DNA of 64,000 nucleotides from Streptosporangium pseudovulgare (GTDB lineage: Bacteria > Actinomycetota > Actinomycetes > Streptosporangiales > Streptosporangiaceae): assembly GCF_014648055.1 (NCBI RefSeq), contig NZ_BMQJ01000007.1:311046-375045 (forward strand), given 5' to 3'. Positions 1 to 7,052 of this stretch are shown piece by piece. The notes under the pieces are model-generated. The model made no database searches. It was not told the DNA's origin and saw only the letters and a program-made list of their open reading frames with translations. The translations under genes and the position numbers were made by a program. Every line of letters begins with the position of its first letter. Position 1 is the stretch's first letter.

Positions 1-581
1 CCACGGCCCCGCACGGTGAGGGTGAACTCGTCGGCGGAGGCGTTGACCGCGCCGGACGTGCAGGCGGTCTGGCCGGTGGCGAGCACCGGCTGGACGTGCG
101 CGGCGATCATCGCGCCGACCCGGTGCCGTCCGAGCGCGCCGGACTTGACGATGTCGAGCGCCCCCGAGGGGTGGGTCTCCTCGCGCGGCTGCAGGACCGC
201 GACCATCGGGGTCTCCGGCCGTACGCGGTCGACGGCCCTGGTCAGCGCGGCCAGCGCGGCGAGGTGGACGTCGTGGCCGCAGGCGTGCATGGCGCCGTTG
301 CGCGAGGCCCAGGGGACGCCCGTCTCCTCGGTGATCGGCAGGGCGTCCAGCTCGCCGCGCACGCCGATGGCCGGGCCGCCCTCGCCGACGCGGAGCATCG
401 CGCCGGTTCCGGCCACCCGCTCCAGGACGCCGTCCCCGGGCAGCGCGTCGAGCATCCGTTTGAGCGTCGGCTCCTCGGTGCCCGCGAGGTACGGCTCGGC
501 GTGCAGTTCCCTCCGCAGCTCGTAGGCGGCGGGGAGTTCGTCGTGAAGCGCGGCGTACAGCCGCTCGTGGACGTCCTTCAC
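1..581 (-). CDS. M20-family metallopeptidase/amidohydrolase (C-terminus outside window)
   Basis: This is the N-terminal ~193 residues of an M20D-type amidohydrolase, a zinc enzyme that hydrolyses N-acyl amino acids or similar amides in the cytoplasm. Visible motifs are GELDALPI, the metal-binding HACGHDVHLA stretch and a following REETHPSGA segment carrying the acidic catalytic/metal residues, all in the normal order for the family. I place the start at GTG 581 because GGAGG lies 5 nt upstream. The amidohydrolase gene upstream (stop at 616) ends only 34 bp away on the same strand, so the two are probably cotranscribed. The reading frame runs off the left edge. The exact substrate cannot be told. 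Confidence 0.85.
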   Translation of the reverse strand, partial: MKDVHERLYAALHDELPAAYELRRELHAEPYLAGTEEPTLKRMLDALPGDGVLERVAGTGAMLRVGEGGPAIGVRGELDALPITEETGVPWASRNGAMHACGHDVHLAALAALTRAVDRVRPETPMVAVLQPREETHPSGALDIVKSGALGRHRVGAMIAAHVQPVLATGQTACTSGAVNASADEFTLTVRGR

Positions 582-615
582 TTGGCCTCCCCGGCGCCGG
601 GACGATGGGAGCCGG

Positions 616-2106
616 TCACCCCGCTTCCCTCCGGGCTTCCCGCGGGCCGATGGGCGTGGGTGCCGTACATGCTTCCTCCCCGAGATAGACAGGCGATAAG
701 TCCGTTAAGTCCGCTAATAGTTGTTCCGCTTCCCCACGAGACACGGATGATGCGGCCCGCGCCGTTTCCCGGGTCACACCGCTCCCGCGGGGTCCGGTCT
801 CCGGACCGCGTCCCCGATCAGGCCGCTCCCCGTCCGGCCCGTCACCGGACCCGCCCGAGTCGCCGCCCGGCCCGTCCCCGGACCCGCCCGAGTCGCCGCC
901 CGGCCCGTCACCGGACCCGCCTGAGCCGCCGCCCGGCCCGTCCCCGAACCCGTCCGAGTCGCCGTCCCCCAGCCCGTAGACCCGGCGGGCGTTCTCCGCG
1001 CCGATCATCGTGGCCACCCGCACCGCCTGCTCCGCGCTCCACTCCCCCTCGGCCACGAAGCCGCCGAGGACCCGGGTCATCGCCCGCCGCCACAGCAGGG
1101 CGCCCAGGTGGTGCAGCTCGGCGGGCCCGCAGGCGTCGGAGGAGAAGAGGATCTTGGCGAACGGCGCGAGCTCCAGGCTCTCCGCCACGACGGCCGCCGC
1201 CCGCGCCCCGGTGTGGTGCACGCCCAGCCCGACGTCGAAGAAGACGTGCGGGTACGCCTGCGCCAGGAAGCCCGCGCCGCGATGGAACGGGTAGCAGTGC
1301 AGCAGGAGCAGCGGGATCCCGCGCGGCTCGGCCAGTTCCGCGAAGCCGCGCAGCAGCAGCGGATCGGCTCGGCGGAGGTCGAGGTCGGGGTCACCGTACC
1401 CGGTGTGGAACTGCAGCGGCAGCCCGCGCCCGACGCCCGTCCAGACGAGGTGGCGTACCAGCACCGGGTCGTCCAGGCGGGTCCCGCCGGTCCGCTCGAC
1501 CCGCCGCAGCCAGCGGCCGGCCGCCGCCGTCACCTCCCCCGGAGAGGGCGGGGCGGGGTCGAAGTCGAGGCCGCAGCGGTAGGCGGCGACGGTCTTCAGG
1601 CCGCGCGCCGTACGGCTGCGCTCCCACAGGGCCGCCTCGAAGGCGGCGGCGAAGGCCGCGGCGCCGACGCCCTCGGCGGCGACCCGCTCGGCGACCGCCT
1701 CCAGCCGGACGATCTCGTCGGCGGGCCGGCCGGTCAGGGCGGACATCCCGGACGGTCCCAGCAGTTCACCGGCCCGGTGGCCGGTCTCCACCAGGAAGCG
1801 GCCCACCCCGGCGGCGGCGAGCAGCCGCCGGCCGGCCTCCTCGGCGCCCAGCTCGGCGCGGCGGGCGAGGTAGGCGTCCGGTTCGGGATGCGGATCGAGG
1901 CCGAGCACGGGCGCGCAGTGGCGGAGGACGGCGAAGCCGAGCTGGGAGTCGAACTGGGTCGCCCAGGCGGGCACCGGCCGGTCCGACTCGGTGAGCGCCT
2001 CCTCGAACTCCCGCCGCGACAGGTCGCGGACCAGCACCCCGTGGACGTGGTGGTCCACCAGCGGGATCTCCCCGATCGCCCGCCGCAGGTCCTCCAGGCC
2101 GGCCAT
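616..2106 (-). CDS. FluG-like amidohydrolase family protein with repeat tail
   Basis: A 496-residue TIM-barrel metal-dependent hydrolase of the amidohydrolase-2 type, resembling the N-terminal domain of FluG proteins. The metal-binding DHHVHG motif sits near residue 20; further family features are QFHTGYGDPD, LHCYPFHRGAGF and SSDACGPAELHHLG. The catalytic domain ends around ENARRVYGL. It is followed by a Gly/Asp/Ser-rich linker built on an 11-residue repeat and a ~50-residue tail (SSVSRGEAEQLLADLTDLSP and on) not usual for the family. Start ATG 2106 is chosen over upstream in-frame codons because GGAGGTG lies just before it. FluG-type amidohydrolases often sit beside glutamine-synthetase-like genes; none is visible here. 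Substrate unknown. Confidence 0.82.
   Translation of the reverse strand: MAGLEDLRRAIGEIPLVDHHVHGVLVRDLSRREFEEALTESDRPVPAWATQFDSQLGFAVLRHCAPVLGLDPHPEPDAYLARRAELGAEEAGRRLLAAAGVGRFLVETGHRAGELLGPSGMSALTGRPADEIVRLEAVAERVAAEGVGAAAFAAAFEAALWERSRTARGLKTVAAYRCGLDFDPAPPSPGEVTAAAGRWLRRVERTGGTRLDDPVLVRHLVWTGVGRGLPLQFHTGYGDPDLDLRRADPLLLRGFAELAEPRGIPLLLLHCYPFHRGAGFLAQAYPHVFFDVGLGVHHTGARAAAVVAESLELAPFAKILFSSDACGPAELHHLGALLWRRAMTRVLGGFVAEGEWSAEQAVRVATMIGAENARRVYGLGDGDSDGFGDGPGGGSGGSGDGPGGDSGGSGDGPGGDSGGSGDGPDGERPDRGRGPETGPRGSGVTRETARAASSVSRGEAEQLLADLTDLSPVYLGEEACTAPTPIGPREARREAG
841..972. repeat. 33-bp tandem repeat in the amidohydrolase linker
   Basis: Four units of 33 bp begin at 841, 874, 907 and 940, the last diverged. 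Being a multiple of three, they code for an 11-residue Gly-Asp-Ser-Pro unit in the minus-strand amidohydrolase gene. Confidence 0.85.
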
Positions 2107-2235
2107 CGGACCACCTCCGCCCGCCTCACGGCCGCTCTCCCACCATTGTGGGCACCGGCCGGGCGCCCCGGTCGTACGGCCGGGTAGGCCGGACGGGCGG
2201 GTCCGGCGGAGCCCCGGCACGGAACCGGCGGGCGC

Positions 2236-3417
2236 TCAGCGGGACGGCGCGGTCACCGGGTCGTCCCAGGAGAGGCGGTAGTCGTACATCCAGGCCAGCA
2301 TGTCCTTCTTCTCCACCTGCCGCATGATCGTCGGCAGCACGAGGTCGCGGAGGAACGCGCCGGCGGGTCCCGGGGCCTTGCCGCTGCCGTTGCGCCTCCC
2401 CTGGGCCACGACCTTCTCCACCCGCTCGCGCCGCAGCCGTTCGAAGACGGCGAACGCCTCGCGCGTACCGGGCACGTCGCGCAGGCACCTGGCCAGCACC
2501 ACCGCGTCCTCGATGGCCATGGACGCGCCCTGGCCCGAGGAGGGCGAGGTCGCGTGCGCGGCGTCGCCCAGGAGCACCATGCGGTCGTTGAACCACGTCG
2601 GCACGGTCGGGAAGTCGTAGGTGTTCCAGGGGCCCAGGAGGTGGCGGGTCGCGCCGATGACGTCGGCCATCGGCCCGGTGTCGCCCTCGAACAGCTCCAG
2701 CAGCCCGGCCCGCCACCGCTCCGGGTCGATCGCGGCCAGTTCCTCCGGGGTCGGCTCCGTGGGGCTCGCCGGGTTGGCGAACCACCACACCTCGCCGTCG
2801 GGGTGGATCAGGTAGCCGAAGAAGCACCTCCTGCCGAAGATGAAGTAGCTCGTCCCGGGGACGCCCGGCACCGTGACGCCGCGGGCGAAGCCGCCGGTGT
2901 TCAGCAGGCCGACGTGCCGGGCCCGCGGCGCGCCGGGGTCGATGATCGTCCGGGTGCGCGAGCGCAGGCCGTCGGCGCCGATCAGCAGGTCGCCCTCGGC
3001 CGTGCTCCCGTCCGCGAAGACCGCCCGCACGCCGTCCGGGGTCGCCGAGGCGTCGGTGAGGCGTCTGCCGTAGTGGATCGGCACGCCGCGCCGTACGGCC
3101 TCGTCGCGCAGCGCCCGGTAGAGGTCGGCGCGCCGGATCGTCCGGGAGGGCTGACGCTGGACGGCGAGCCGCCTGCCGCGCCGGTTGAGGATCTCCATCC
3201 GCGGCGAGTCCATGCCCAGGTCGCGGACGAGGTCGTGCAGGCCGAGCAGGCGCAGCGCCTCCATCCCGTTGGCCGCGAGCGTGAGGAAGGCGCCCACGCC
3301 TTCGGAGCCGCGGTCGTACGCCTCGAACACCTCGCCGTCGATGCCGGCGCGCCGCAGGGCCATGGCCGTCACCGGACCGGCGATGCCCCCGCCGATGATC
3401 AGAGCTTTTTGGGTCAT
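2236..3417 (-). CDS. FAD-dependent monooxygenase (PHBH/UbiH type)
   Basis: A 393-residue flavoprotein aromatic hydroxylase-like oxidoreductase. The N-terminus carries the Rossmann GGGIAGP FAD-binding motif at residues ~8-14, a mid-protein GADGLRSRTR motif (the DG motif binding FAD/NADPH) and a C-terminal GDAAHATSPSSGQGASMAIED motif binding the FAD ribityl chain, in the expected order. It probably uses NAD(P)H and O2 to oxygenate an aromatic or related compound. Start ATG 3417 gives the standard short N-terminus; an in-frame ATG at 3432 is possible. It is transcribed divergently from a PadR regulator, and a 24-bp near-palindrome overlaps its start, so repression by that regulator is likely. 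Confidence 0.9.
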   Translation of the reverse strand: MTQKALIIGGGIAGPVTAMALRRAGIDGEVFEAYDRGSEGVGAFLTLAANGMEALRLLGLHDLVRDLGMDSPRMEILNRRGRRLAVQRQPSRTIRRADLYRALRDEAVRRGVPIHYGRRLTDASATPDGVRAVFADGSTAEGDLLIGADGLRSRTRTIIDPGAPRARHVGLLNTGGFARGVTVPGVPGTSYFIFGRRCFFGYLIHPDGEVWWFANPASPTEPTPEELAAIDPERWRAGLLELFEGDTGPMADVIGATRHLLGPWNTYDFPTVPTWFNDRMVLLGDAAHATSPSSGQGASMAIEDAVVLARCLRDVPGTREAFAVFERLRRERVEKVVAQGRRNGSGKAPGPAGAFLRDLVLPTIMRQVEKKDMLAWMYDYRLSWDDPVTAPSR

Positions 3418-3438
3418 ATCATGAATATACATAATATG
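3415..3438. promoter_or_regulatory. Palindromic operator between monooxygenase and padR-type gene
   Basis: A 24-bp imperfect palindrome beginning CATAT and ending ATATG, with inner ATG and CAT half-sites; 20 of 24 positions match its own reverse complement. It is AT-rich in a GC-rich background and overlaps the monooxygenase start codon. PadR repressors usually bind such ATG/CAT dyads between themselves and their target; assignment to the adjacent PadR protein is inference. Confidence 0.75.
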
Positions 3439-3455
3439 ACTATCAAGGACCAGGG

Positions 3456-4052
3456 GTGACCGCCGTTACGATGGCAGACATGTCGACGAGGCGATCTCCC
3501 CTGGCCATGGCACTGCTCTCCCTGGTCAGCGAGACGCCGATGCACGCCTACCGGATGCAGCAGCTGATCAAGGAGCGGCACAAGGACGACGTGGTCAACG
3601 TCGCGCAGCGCAACAGCGTCTACCAGACGATCGACCGGCTGCTGCGCGCCGGGCTCATCGCGGTCCGGGAGACCTCGCGCGAGGAGAACCGTCCCGAGCG
3701 GACCGTCTACGAGCCGACCGGCGAGGGCCACGAGACGCTGCGGCGGTGGATGCGGGAGATGCTCTCCGCCCCCGCCCGGGAGTTCCCCGAGTTCCCCGCG
3801 GCCCTGGCCTTCCTGCCGGCGCTGGAACCCGACGAGGTCCGCGCGGCGCTGGAGGAGCGGGTCGCGTCCCTGGAGTCCCGGCTGGCCTCGCTGGAGCAGG
3901 AGCTGGCCGAGGGGGCGGCCTTCCTGGAACGCGTCTTCCTCGTGGAGAGCGAGTACCAGCGGACCGCGCTCACCGCGGAGCTCGGCTACGTCCGCGGCCT
4001 CGCCGAGGACCTCCGATCGGGCCGCCTCACCTGGGACTACCGGCTCCCCTAG
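3456..4052 (+). CDS. PadR-family transcriptional regulator
   Basis: A ~198-residue PadR repressor. The winged HTH comprises SPLAMALLSLVSETPMHAYRM, the QRNSVYQTIDRLLRAGLI recognition region and the wing TVYEPTGEGHE. The C-terminal half is a Glu/Leu-rich coiled coil (roughly residues 120-165) of the kind used for dimerisation in the long PadR subfamily. Start GTG 3456 has AAGGA 6 nt upstream; ATG 3471 or 3480 would match typical family N-termini but lack a good ribosome site. It is divergent from the FAD monooxygenase, which it most likely represses until a phenolic or similar ligand is present. Confidence 0.9.
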   Translation: MTAVTMADMSTRRSPLAMALLSLVSETPMHAYRMQQLIKERHKDDVVNVAQRNSVYQTIDRLLRAGLIAVRETSREENRPERTVYEPTGEGHETLRRWMREMLSAPAREFPEFPAALAFLPALEPDEVRAALEERVASLESRLASLEQELAEGAAFLERVFLVESEYQRTALTAELGYVRGLAEDLRSGRLTWDYRLP

Positions 4053-4092
4053 CCGACCGGCACGGCCCGGCGGGCGGCCCCGCGGCCGGAGG

Positions 4093-4551
4093 TCAGCCGG
4101 AGCCGCCCGTCTCGGCGGCGATCCGGCCGGCCAGGCGCTCGTAGCGCTGCCGGGCCGCCTGGGAGGTGCCCAGCCCCAGCCCGAAGGCGATCTCCTGCCA
4201 GGTGAGACCGCGACCCCGGGCCATCTGCAGGAGCCCCGCCTCCAGCTGGTCCATCTCCGCGCGGGCCAGCGGGATGAGGGTCAGGGCGGCGGTGATGTCG
4301 GTGTTGTCCACCTCCGGCTCGCCCTCCTCCGGCAGGGCGGAGCCCGCGGCGAGGAACGAGACGAGCCTGACGGCCTCGTGCGGGCCGAGCACCGACGGGT
4401 GGACCTGCCGGGAGCGCTGCTCCTCGGTGGCGGCGTGCCGGTCGGCGATGTGCGACAGCGCGGCGTACACGCGGTGCGCCCGCGCCTGCCCCGGGTCGGG
4501 GGGCGTGAAGGGGTCGAGTGACTGCGATGGCTGGTCGGTATCGGAAGACAT
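4093..4551 (-). CDS. Small HTH-containing DNA-binding protein
   Basis: A 152-residue soluble protein. The only recognisable part is the C-terminal helix-turn-helix, LTWQEIAFGLGLGTSQAARQRYERL (shown in pieces: TWQEIAFGLGL then TSQAARQRYERL), resembling sigma region 4 or a conserved actinobacterial HTH. The N-terminal half is acidic and polar without a known domain. Start ATG 4551 was chosen because sequence upstream is an AT-rich promoter-like stretch rather than protein-coding. An inverted repeat TGACAAC-N5-GTTGTCA lies 17 bp upstream and may be its operator. It converges with the PadR gene. Target genes unknown. Confidence 0.7.
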   Translation of the reverse strand: MSSDTDQPSQSLDPFTPPDPGQARAHRVYAALSHIADRHAATEEQRSRQVHPSVLGPHEAVRLVSFLAAGSALPEEGEPEVDNTDITAALTLIPLARAEMDQLEAGLLQMARGRGLTWQEIAFGLGLGTSQAARQRYERLAGRIAAETGGSG

Positions 4552-4567
4552 GCGACCAGCATGATCC

Positions 4568-4586
4568 TGACAACACCGCGTTGTCA
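4568..4586. promoter_or_regulatory. Inverted repeat upstream of HTH protein gene
   Basis: A perfect 7-bp inverted repeat, TGACAAC-ACCGC-GTTGTCA, 17 bp before the start of the minus-strand HTH gene. On the minus strand it contains TTGACA, so it may overlap a -35 element. The arms match the LacI-type operators at 46987 and 53676 in this window, but the 5-bp central spacer is absent there, so it may belong to a different protein, possibly the HTH protein itself. Confidence 0.5.
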
Positions 4587-4716
4587 ACGGATTGATGTAA
4601 ACGAAATGTTCAAAAGAGGGTGACGGTTCGGCGCTCTCCACCACCGCTCCGCGTGGATCGCCGCCCCGGTCGGCCGGTCACGTGACACTTCCCCTGACGT
4701 GCCACCCGTCACACCG

Positions 4717-4836
4717 CACGACTCCACCCGCCCCGGCACGCATCCGCCGCGCCACACGACTCCACCCGCCGCGCCGCACGACTCCACCCGCCCCGGCACG
4801 CATCCGCCACGCCGCACGACTCCACCCGCCCCGACA
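4717..4836. repeat. 60-bp tandem repeat (alternating 38/22 bp spacing)
   Basis: The 16-mer CACGACTCCACCCGCC begins at 4717, 4755, 4777 and 4815. The pattern repeats with a 60-bp period, two copies, each with two internal copies 38 and 22 bp apart. It lies downstream of the stop of the HATPase gene at 4879. Confidence 0.75.
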
Positions 4837-4878
4837 CGCGTCCGCCACGCCGTACGGCCCCGCGCCTCGACCCGCCCG

Positions 4879-5610
4879 TCACGCCGTGCGGTTCAGCCCG
4901 TTTCCGGCGGCCGGGGCACCGGGGGTCCTCGGATGCGGGACGGGCGCGCCGAAGACGAACCAGACGATCTTCCCGCCGGCGGCCGGCCAGGTGACGCCCC
5001 AGCCGTCGGTCAGGACGCCGACGATCTGCAGGCCACGCCCGCCGGTGGCCTCGTCATCGGCCTCGCACACCCGGGGCGCCCCGGCCCCCGGGTCGAACAG
5101 TTCGCCGTACACGTGGCCGGCGCCGCAGCGCAGCCTGAGCGCGCACGCCGCGCCGCCGTGCCGGACGGCGTTGGTGACCAGCTCACTGACGACGAGCACG
5201 CAGTCGTCCACCAGGTCCCCGGCCCCGGACAGGGCGAGCTCGTCCCGCACCAGGGAACGCGCGTCGCGCACGCTGGCGGGGGTCGCGGGCAGTAGACGCT
5301 CGGCCGTGCGGGTGAACACCGTGCCGGCGGAGACCGCGGGCGCGGGCACGACAGGCGCGGGTACGGCATGCCCGGACGCCGCGCGGACCGGCACGGCGTG
5401 CGCGGACGCGGCGTGGACGGACGTGGCATGGAGGGACGCGGCATGGACGGACGCGCCGTGGACGGACGCGGTGTACGCGGGCGCGGCAGGGGCGAGTGCG
5501 GTGGGCGCGACGTGGGCGGACGCCGCCCGGGGGGTCACGGTGTGGGCGGCGGGTCCGTGAGCGGACGCCGGGCCGAGCGGCTCGACGCACGAGCTGGGCT
5601 GGAGGGTCAC
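4879..5610 (-). CDS. ATP-binding protein, HATPase anti-sigma/RsbW-like kinase
   Basis: A 243-residue protein whose C-terminal ~135 residues form an RsbW/SpoIIAB-type HATPase: VVSELVTNAVRHGG is the N box, FDPGAG the G1-like box and TGGRGLQIVGVLTDGWG the G2 box. In actinomycetes such proteins act as anti-sigma factors or serine kinases of STAS antagonists. The N-terminal ~90 residues are low-complexity Ala/His/Ser/Val encoded by ~15-bp repeats (about 5380-5490). Start GTG 5610 has GGAG 7 nt upstream. A STAS protein gene lies 2.5 kb away. A perfect CelR/CebR-type palindrome lies between its putative -10 box and the start codon, implying control by a LacI-family sugar regulator. Confidence 0.85.
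   Translation of the reverse strand: MTLQPSSCVEPLGPASAHGPAAHTVTPRAASAHVAPTALAPAAPAYTASVHGASVHAASLHATSVHAASAHAVPVRAASGHAVPAPVVPAPAVSAGTVFTRTAERLLPATPASVRDARSLVRDELALSGAGDLVDDCVLVVSELVTNAVRHGGAACALRLRCGAGHVYGELFDPGAGAPRVCEADDEATGGRGLQIVGVLTDGWGVTWPAAGGKIVWFVFGAPVPHPRTPGAPAAGNGLNRTA
5380..5490. repeat. 15-bp degenerate tandem repeat coding an Ala/His/Ser-rich region
   Basis: Successive units close to GACGCGGCATGGACG (15 bp) encode a five-residue motif such as SVHAA in the N-terminal region of the HATPase protein. Units differ by a few bases. Confidence 0.6.
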
Positions 5611-5626
5611 CTGCTTCTCCTCTGTA

Positions 5627-5640
5627 TGGGAGCGCTCCCA
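5627..5640. promoter_or_regulatory. CelR/CebR-type operator
   Basis: A perfect 14-bp palindrome, TGGGAGCGCTCCCA. This is the established binding site of the LacI-family cellulose/cellobiose repressors CelR (Thermobifida) and CebR (Streptomyces). It lies 17 bp before the HATPase GTG start and begins 6 bp after a putative -10 box, covering the expected transcription start. Confidence 0.85.
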
Positions 5641-5646
5641 CAATCC

Positions 5647-5676
5647 AATGTAGAGGAGATGACCGGGTTATGTGAA
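5647..5676 (-). promoter_or_regulatory. Putative promoter of HATPase gene
   Basis: On the minus strand, TTCACA (5671-5676) and TACATT (5647-5652) are separated by 18 bp, resembling a housekeeping-type promoter. The operator at 5627-5640 would cover positions just around +1. Confidence 0.5.
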
Positions 5677-5985
5677 CTGATTGCGACACAACTGTTTCGT
5701 CCGGGTCTCCTTTCCTCACCGAACCTTCGGCGAATCGCCGGGCCTTTCCACGCCGAGCCGCCGGGCCGACGGACCTTTCCACGCCGGGCCGCCGAGCCGC
5801 GTCACCGGACCACCCGGGCCGCCGAGCCCGTCGCCTGACCACCGCCGGGCCCACCGAGCCCGTCGCCCGAGCACCGCCGAGGTTTCGCCGGACCCGCCCG
5901 CGACCGGCGAGCGGACCCGGCACGGGCGGGTCCGGCGGAGCCCGCAGGCTCAGGGGGTCCGGCGGGTTCCGGGAAACCCGCGGGC

Positions 5986-6942
5986 TCAGGGAAGCTGCGG
6001 CAGGACCTTCGCCCCGAAGGCGTCGATGAACGCCTCCTGCTCCTGGCCCACGTGGTGCAGATAGATCTCGTCGAAGCCCAGCTCCACGTACTCGCCGATC
6101 CGGGCCGCGTGCCATCCCAGGTCCGCCGAGACGTTGACCGACTCGGTCACCTTCGACGGCGGCACGTCGGCGGTGATCATGTCGAACAGCTCGGCGGTGT
6201 CGATGTCCCAGCTCGCCGGGGGACCGAAGACGTTGCTCCGCCACTGGTCGTGGGCGGTCGCCAGCGCCTCGTCCTCATTTTCGGCCCAGCTCAGGTGGAC
6301 CTGCAGGACCGCCTTGCCCTTCCCCCCGGCGTCGCGGTAGGCGCCGAGGACCTCGCGCAGCGTCTCCACGGGGCCGTTCACCGTGATCAGCCCGTCGGCC
6401 CACTCCGCGCACCAGCGGGCGGTCCGCGCGCTCACCGCCGCCCCGAACAGCTCCGGCGGGACCTCCGGCCTGGTCCACAGCCGGGCCCGGTCCACGGTGA
6501 CCAGGCCGTCATGACTGACCTCCTCGCCCGCCAGCAGCGCCCGGATGACGTCGACGCACTCCCGCAGCCGCGCCGTACGGACGTCCTTGCGCGGCCAGCG
6601 GTCGCCGGTGATGTGCTCGTTGCTCGCCTCGCCGGTGCCCAGCGCCGCCCAGAACCGCCCGGGGAACATCGCCCCCAGGGTGCCGATCGCCTGGGCGATG
6701 ATCGCCGGATGGTAGCGCTGGCCGGGAGCGTTGACCACGCCGAACGGCAGGCTCGTGGCCTGCAGGGCGGCGCCCAGCCAGGACCAGGCGAAACCGGAGT
6801 GGCCCTGCCGGGTGCTCCAGGGCGAGAAATGGTCCGAGGACATCGCCGCCGCGAACCCGGCCTGCTCGGCCCGCGTCACCGCCTTCAGCAGCTCGGCCGG
6901 ATGGATCTGCTCGTGTGATGAGTGGAAGCCATAGGTCGCCAT
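5986..6942 (-). CDS. LLM-class F420/FMN-dependent oxidoreductase (TIGR03885-like)
   Basis: A 318-residue luciferase-like TIM-barrel oxidoreductase. The N-terminal YGFHSSHEQIHPAELL and MSSDHFSPW segments, the central LGTGEASNEHITGDRWP motif and the C-terminal LGFDEIYLHHVG match the actinobacterial non-F420 or F420-dependent LLM family annotated as TIGR03885. Members reduce or oxidise small organic substrates in the cytoplasm. The length is standard and no N-terminal extension is needed; start ATG 6942. It stands alone between the HATPase gene and a divergently transcribed SCO6745-like gene (111 bp apart), so a shared promoter region is possible. Substrate unknown. Confidence 0.88.
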   Translation of the reverse strand: MATYGFHSSHEQIHPAELLKAVTRAEQAGFAAAMSSDHFSPWSTRQGHSGFAWSWLGAALQATSLPFGVVNAPGQRYHPAIIAQAIGTLGAMFPGRFWAALGTGEASNEHITGDRWPRKDVRTARLRECVDVIRALLAGEEVSHDGLVTVDRARLWTRPEVPPELFGAAVSARTARWCAEWADGLITVNGPVETLREVLGAYRDAGGKGKAVLQVHLSWAENEDEALATAHDQWRSNVFGPPASWDIDTAELFDMITADVPPSKVTESVNVSADLGWHAARIGEYVELGFDEIYLHHVGQEQEAFIDAFGAKVLPQLP

Positions 6943-7052
6943 GGCGCCCGGCTACCCGAACCCGGACAGTTCACGCGGAACCGCGCGTGACGGTCCCGCG
7001 CCGGTCGCGCATGCTGGTGGACGGAGGATCTTCGACGAGGAGGGAGCCGGGA

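Larger units (their letters stand above)
4552..4878. other. Intergenic region with promoter-like and repeat sequence
   Basis: The left ~80 bp are AT-rich and promoter-like for the minus-strand HTH gene and hold the TGACAAC inverted repeat. The rest (from about 4690) is low-complexity CACGACTCCACCCGCC-type repeat sequence. I see no convincing gene in it. Confidence 0.7.
5611..5985. other. Intergenic region, regulatory then repeat-rich
   Basis: The first ~90 bp hold the operator and promoter of the HATPase gene. The remaining ~290 bp are GC-rich with two 13-bp CCTTTCCACGCCG copies (near 5741 and 5771) and repeated CCGAGCCCGTCGCC segments. No credible gene is seen. Confidence 0.65.

Noticed and set aside
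4682-5560. Thr/Pro/Ala-rich plus-strand frame over the CACGACTCCACC repeats
   Set aside because: Produced by the tandem repeat and the antisense of the HATPase gene.
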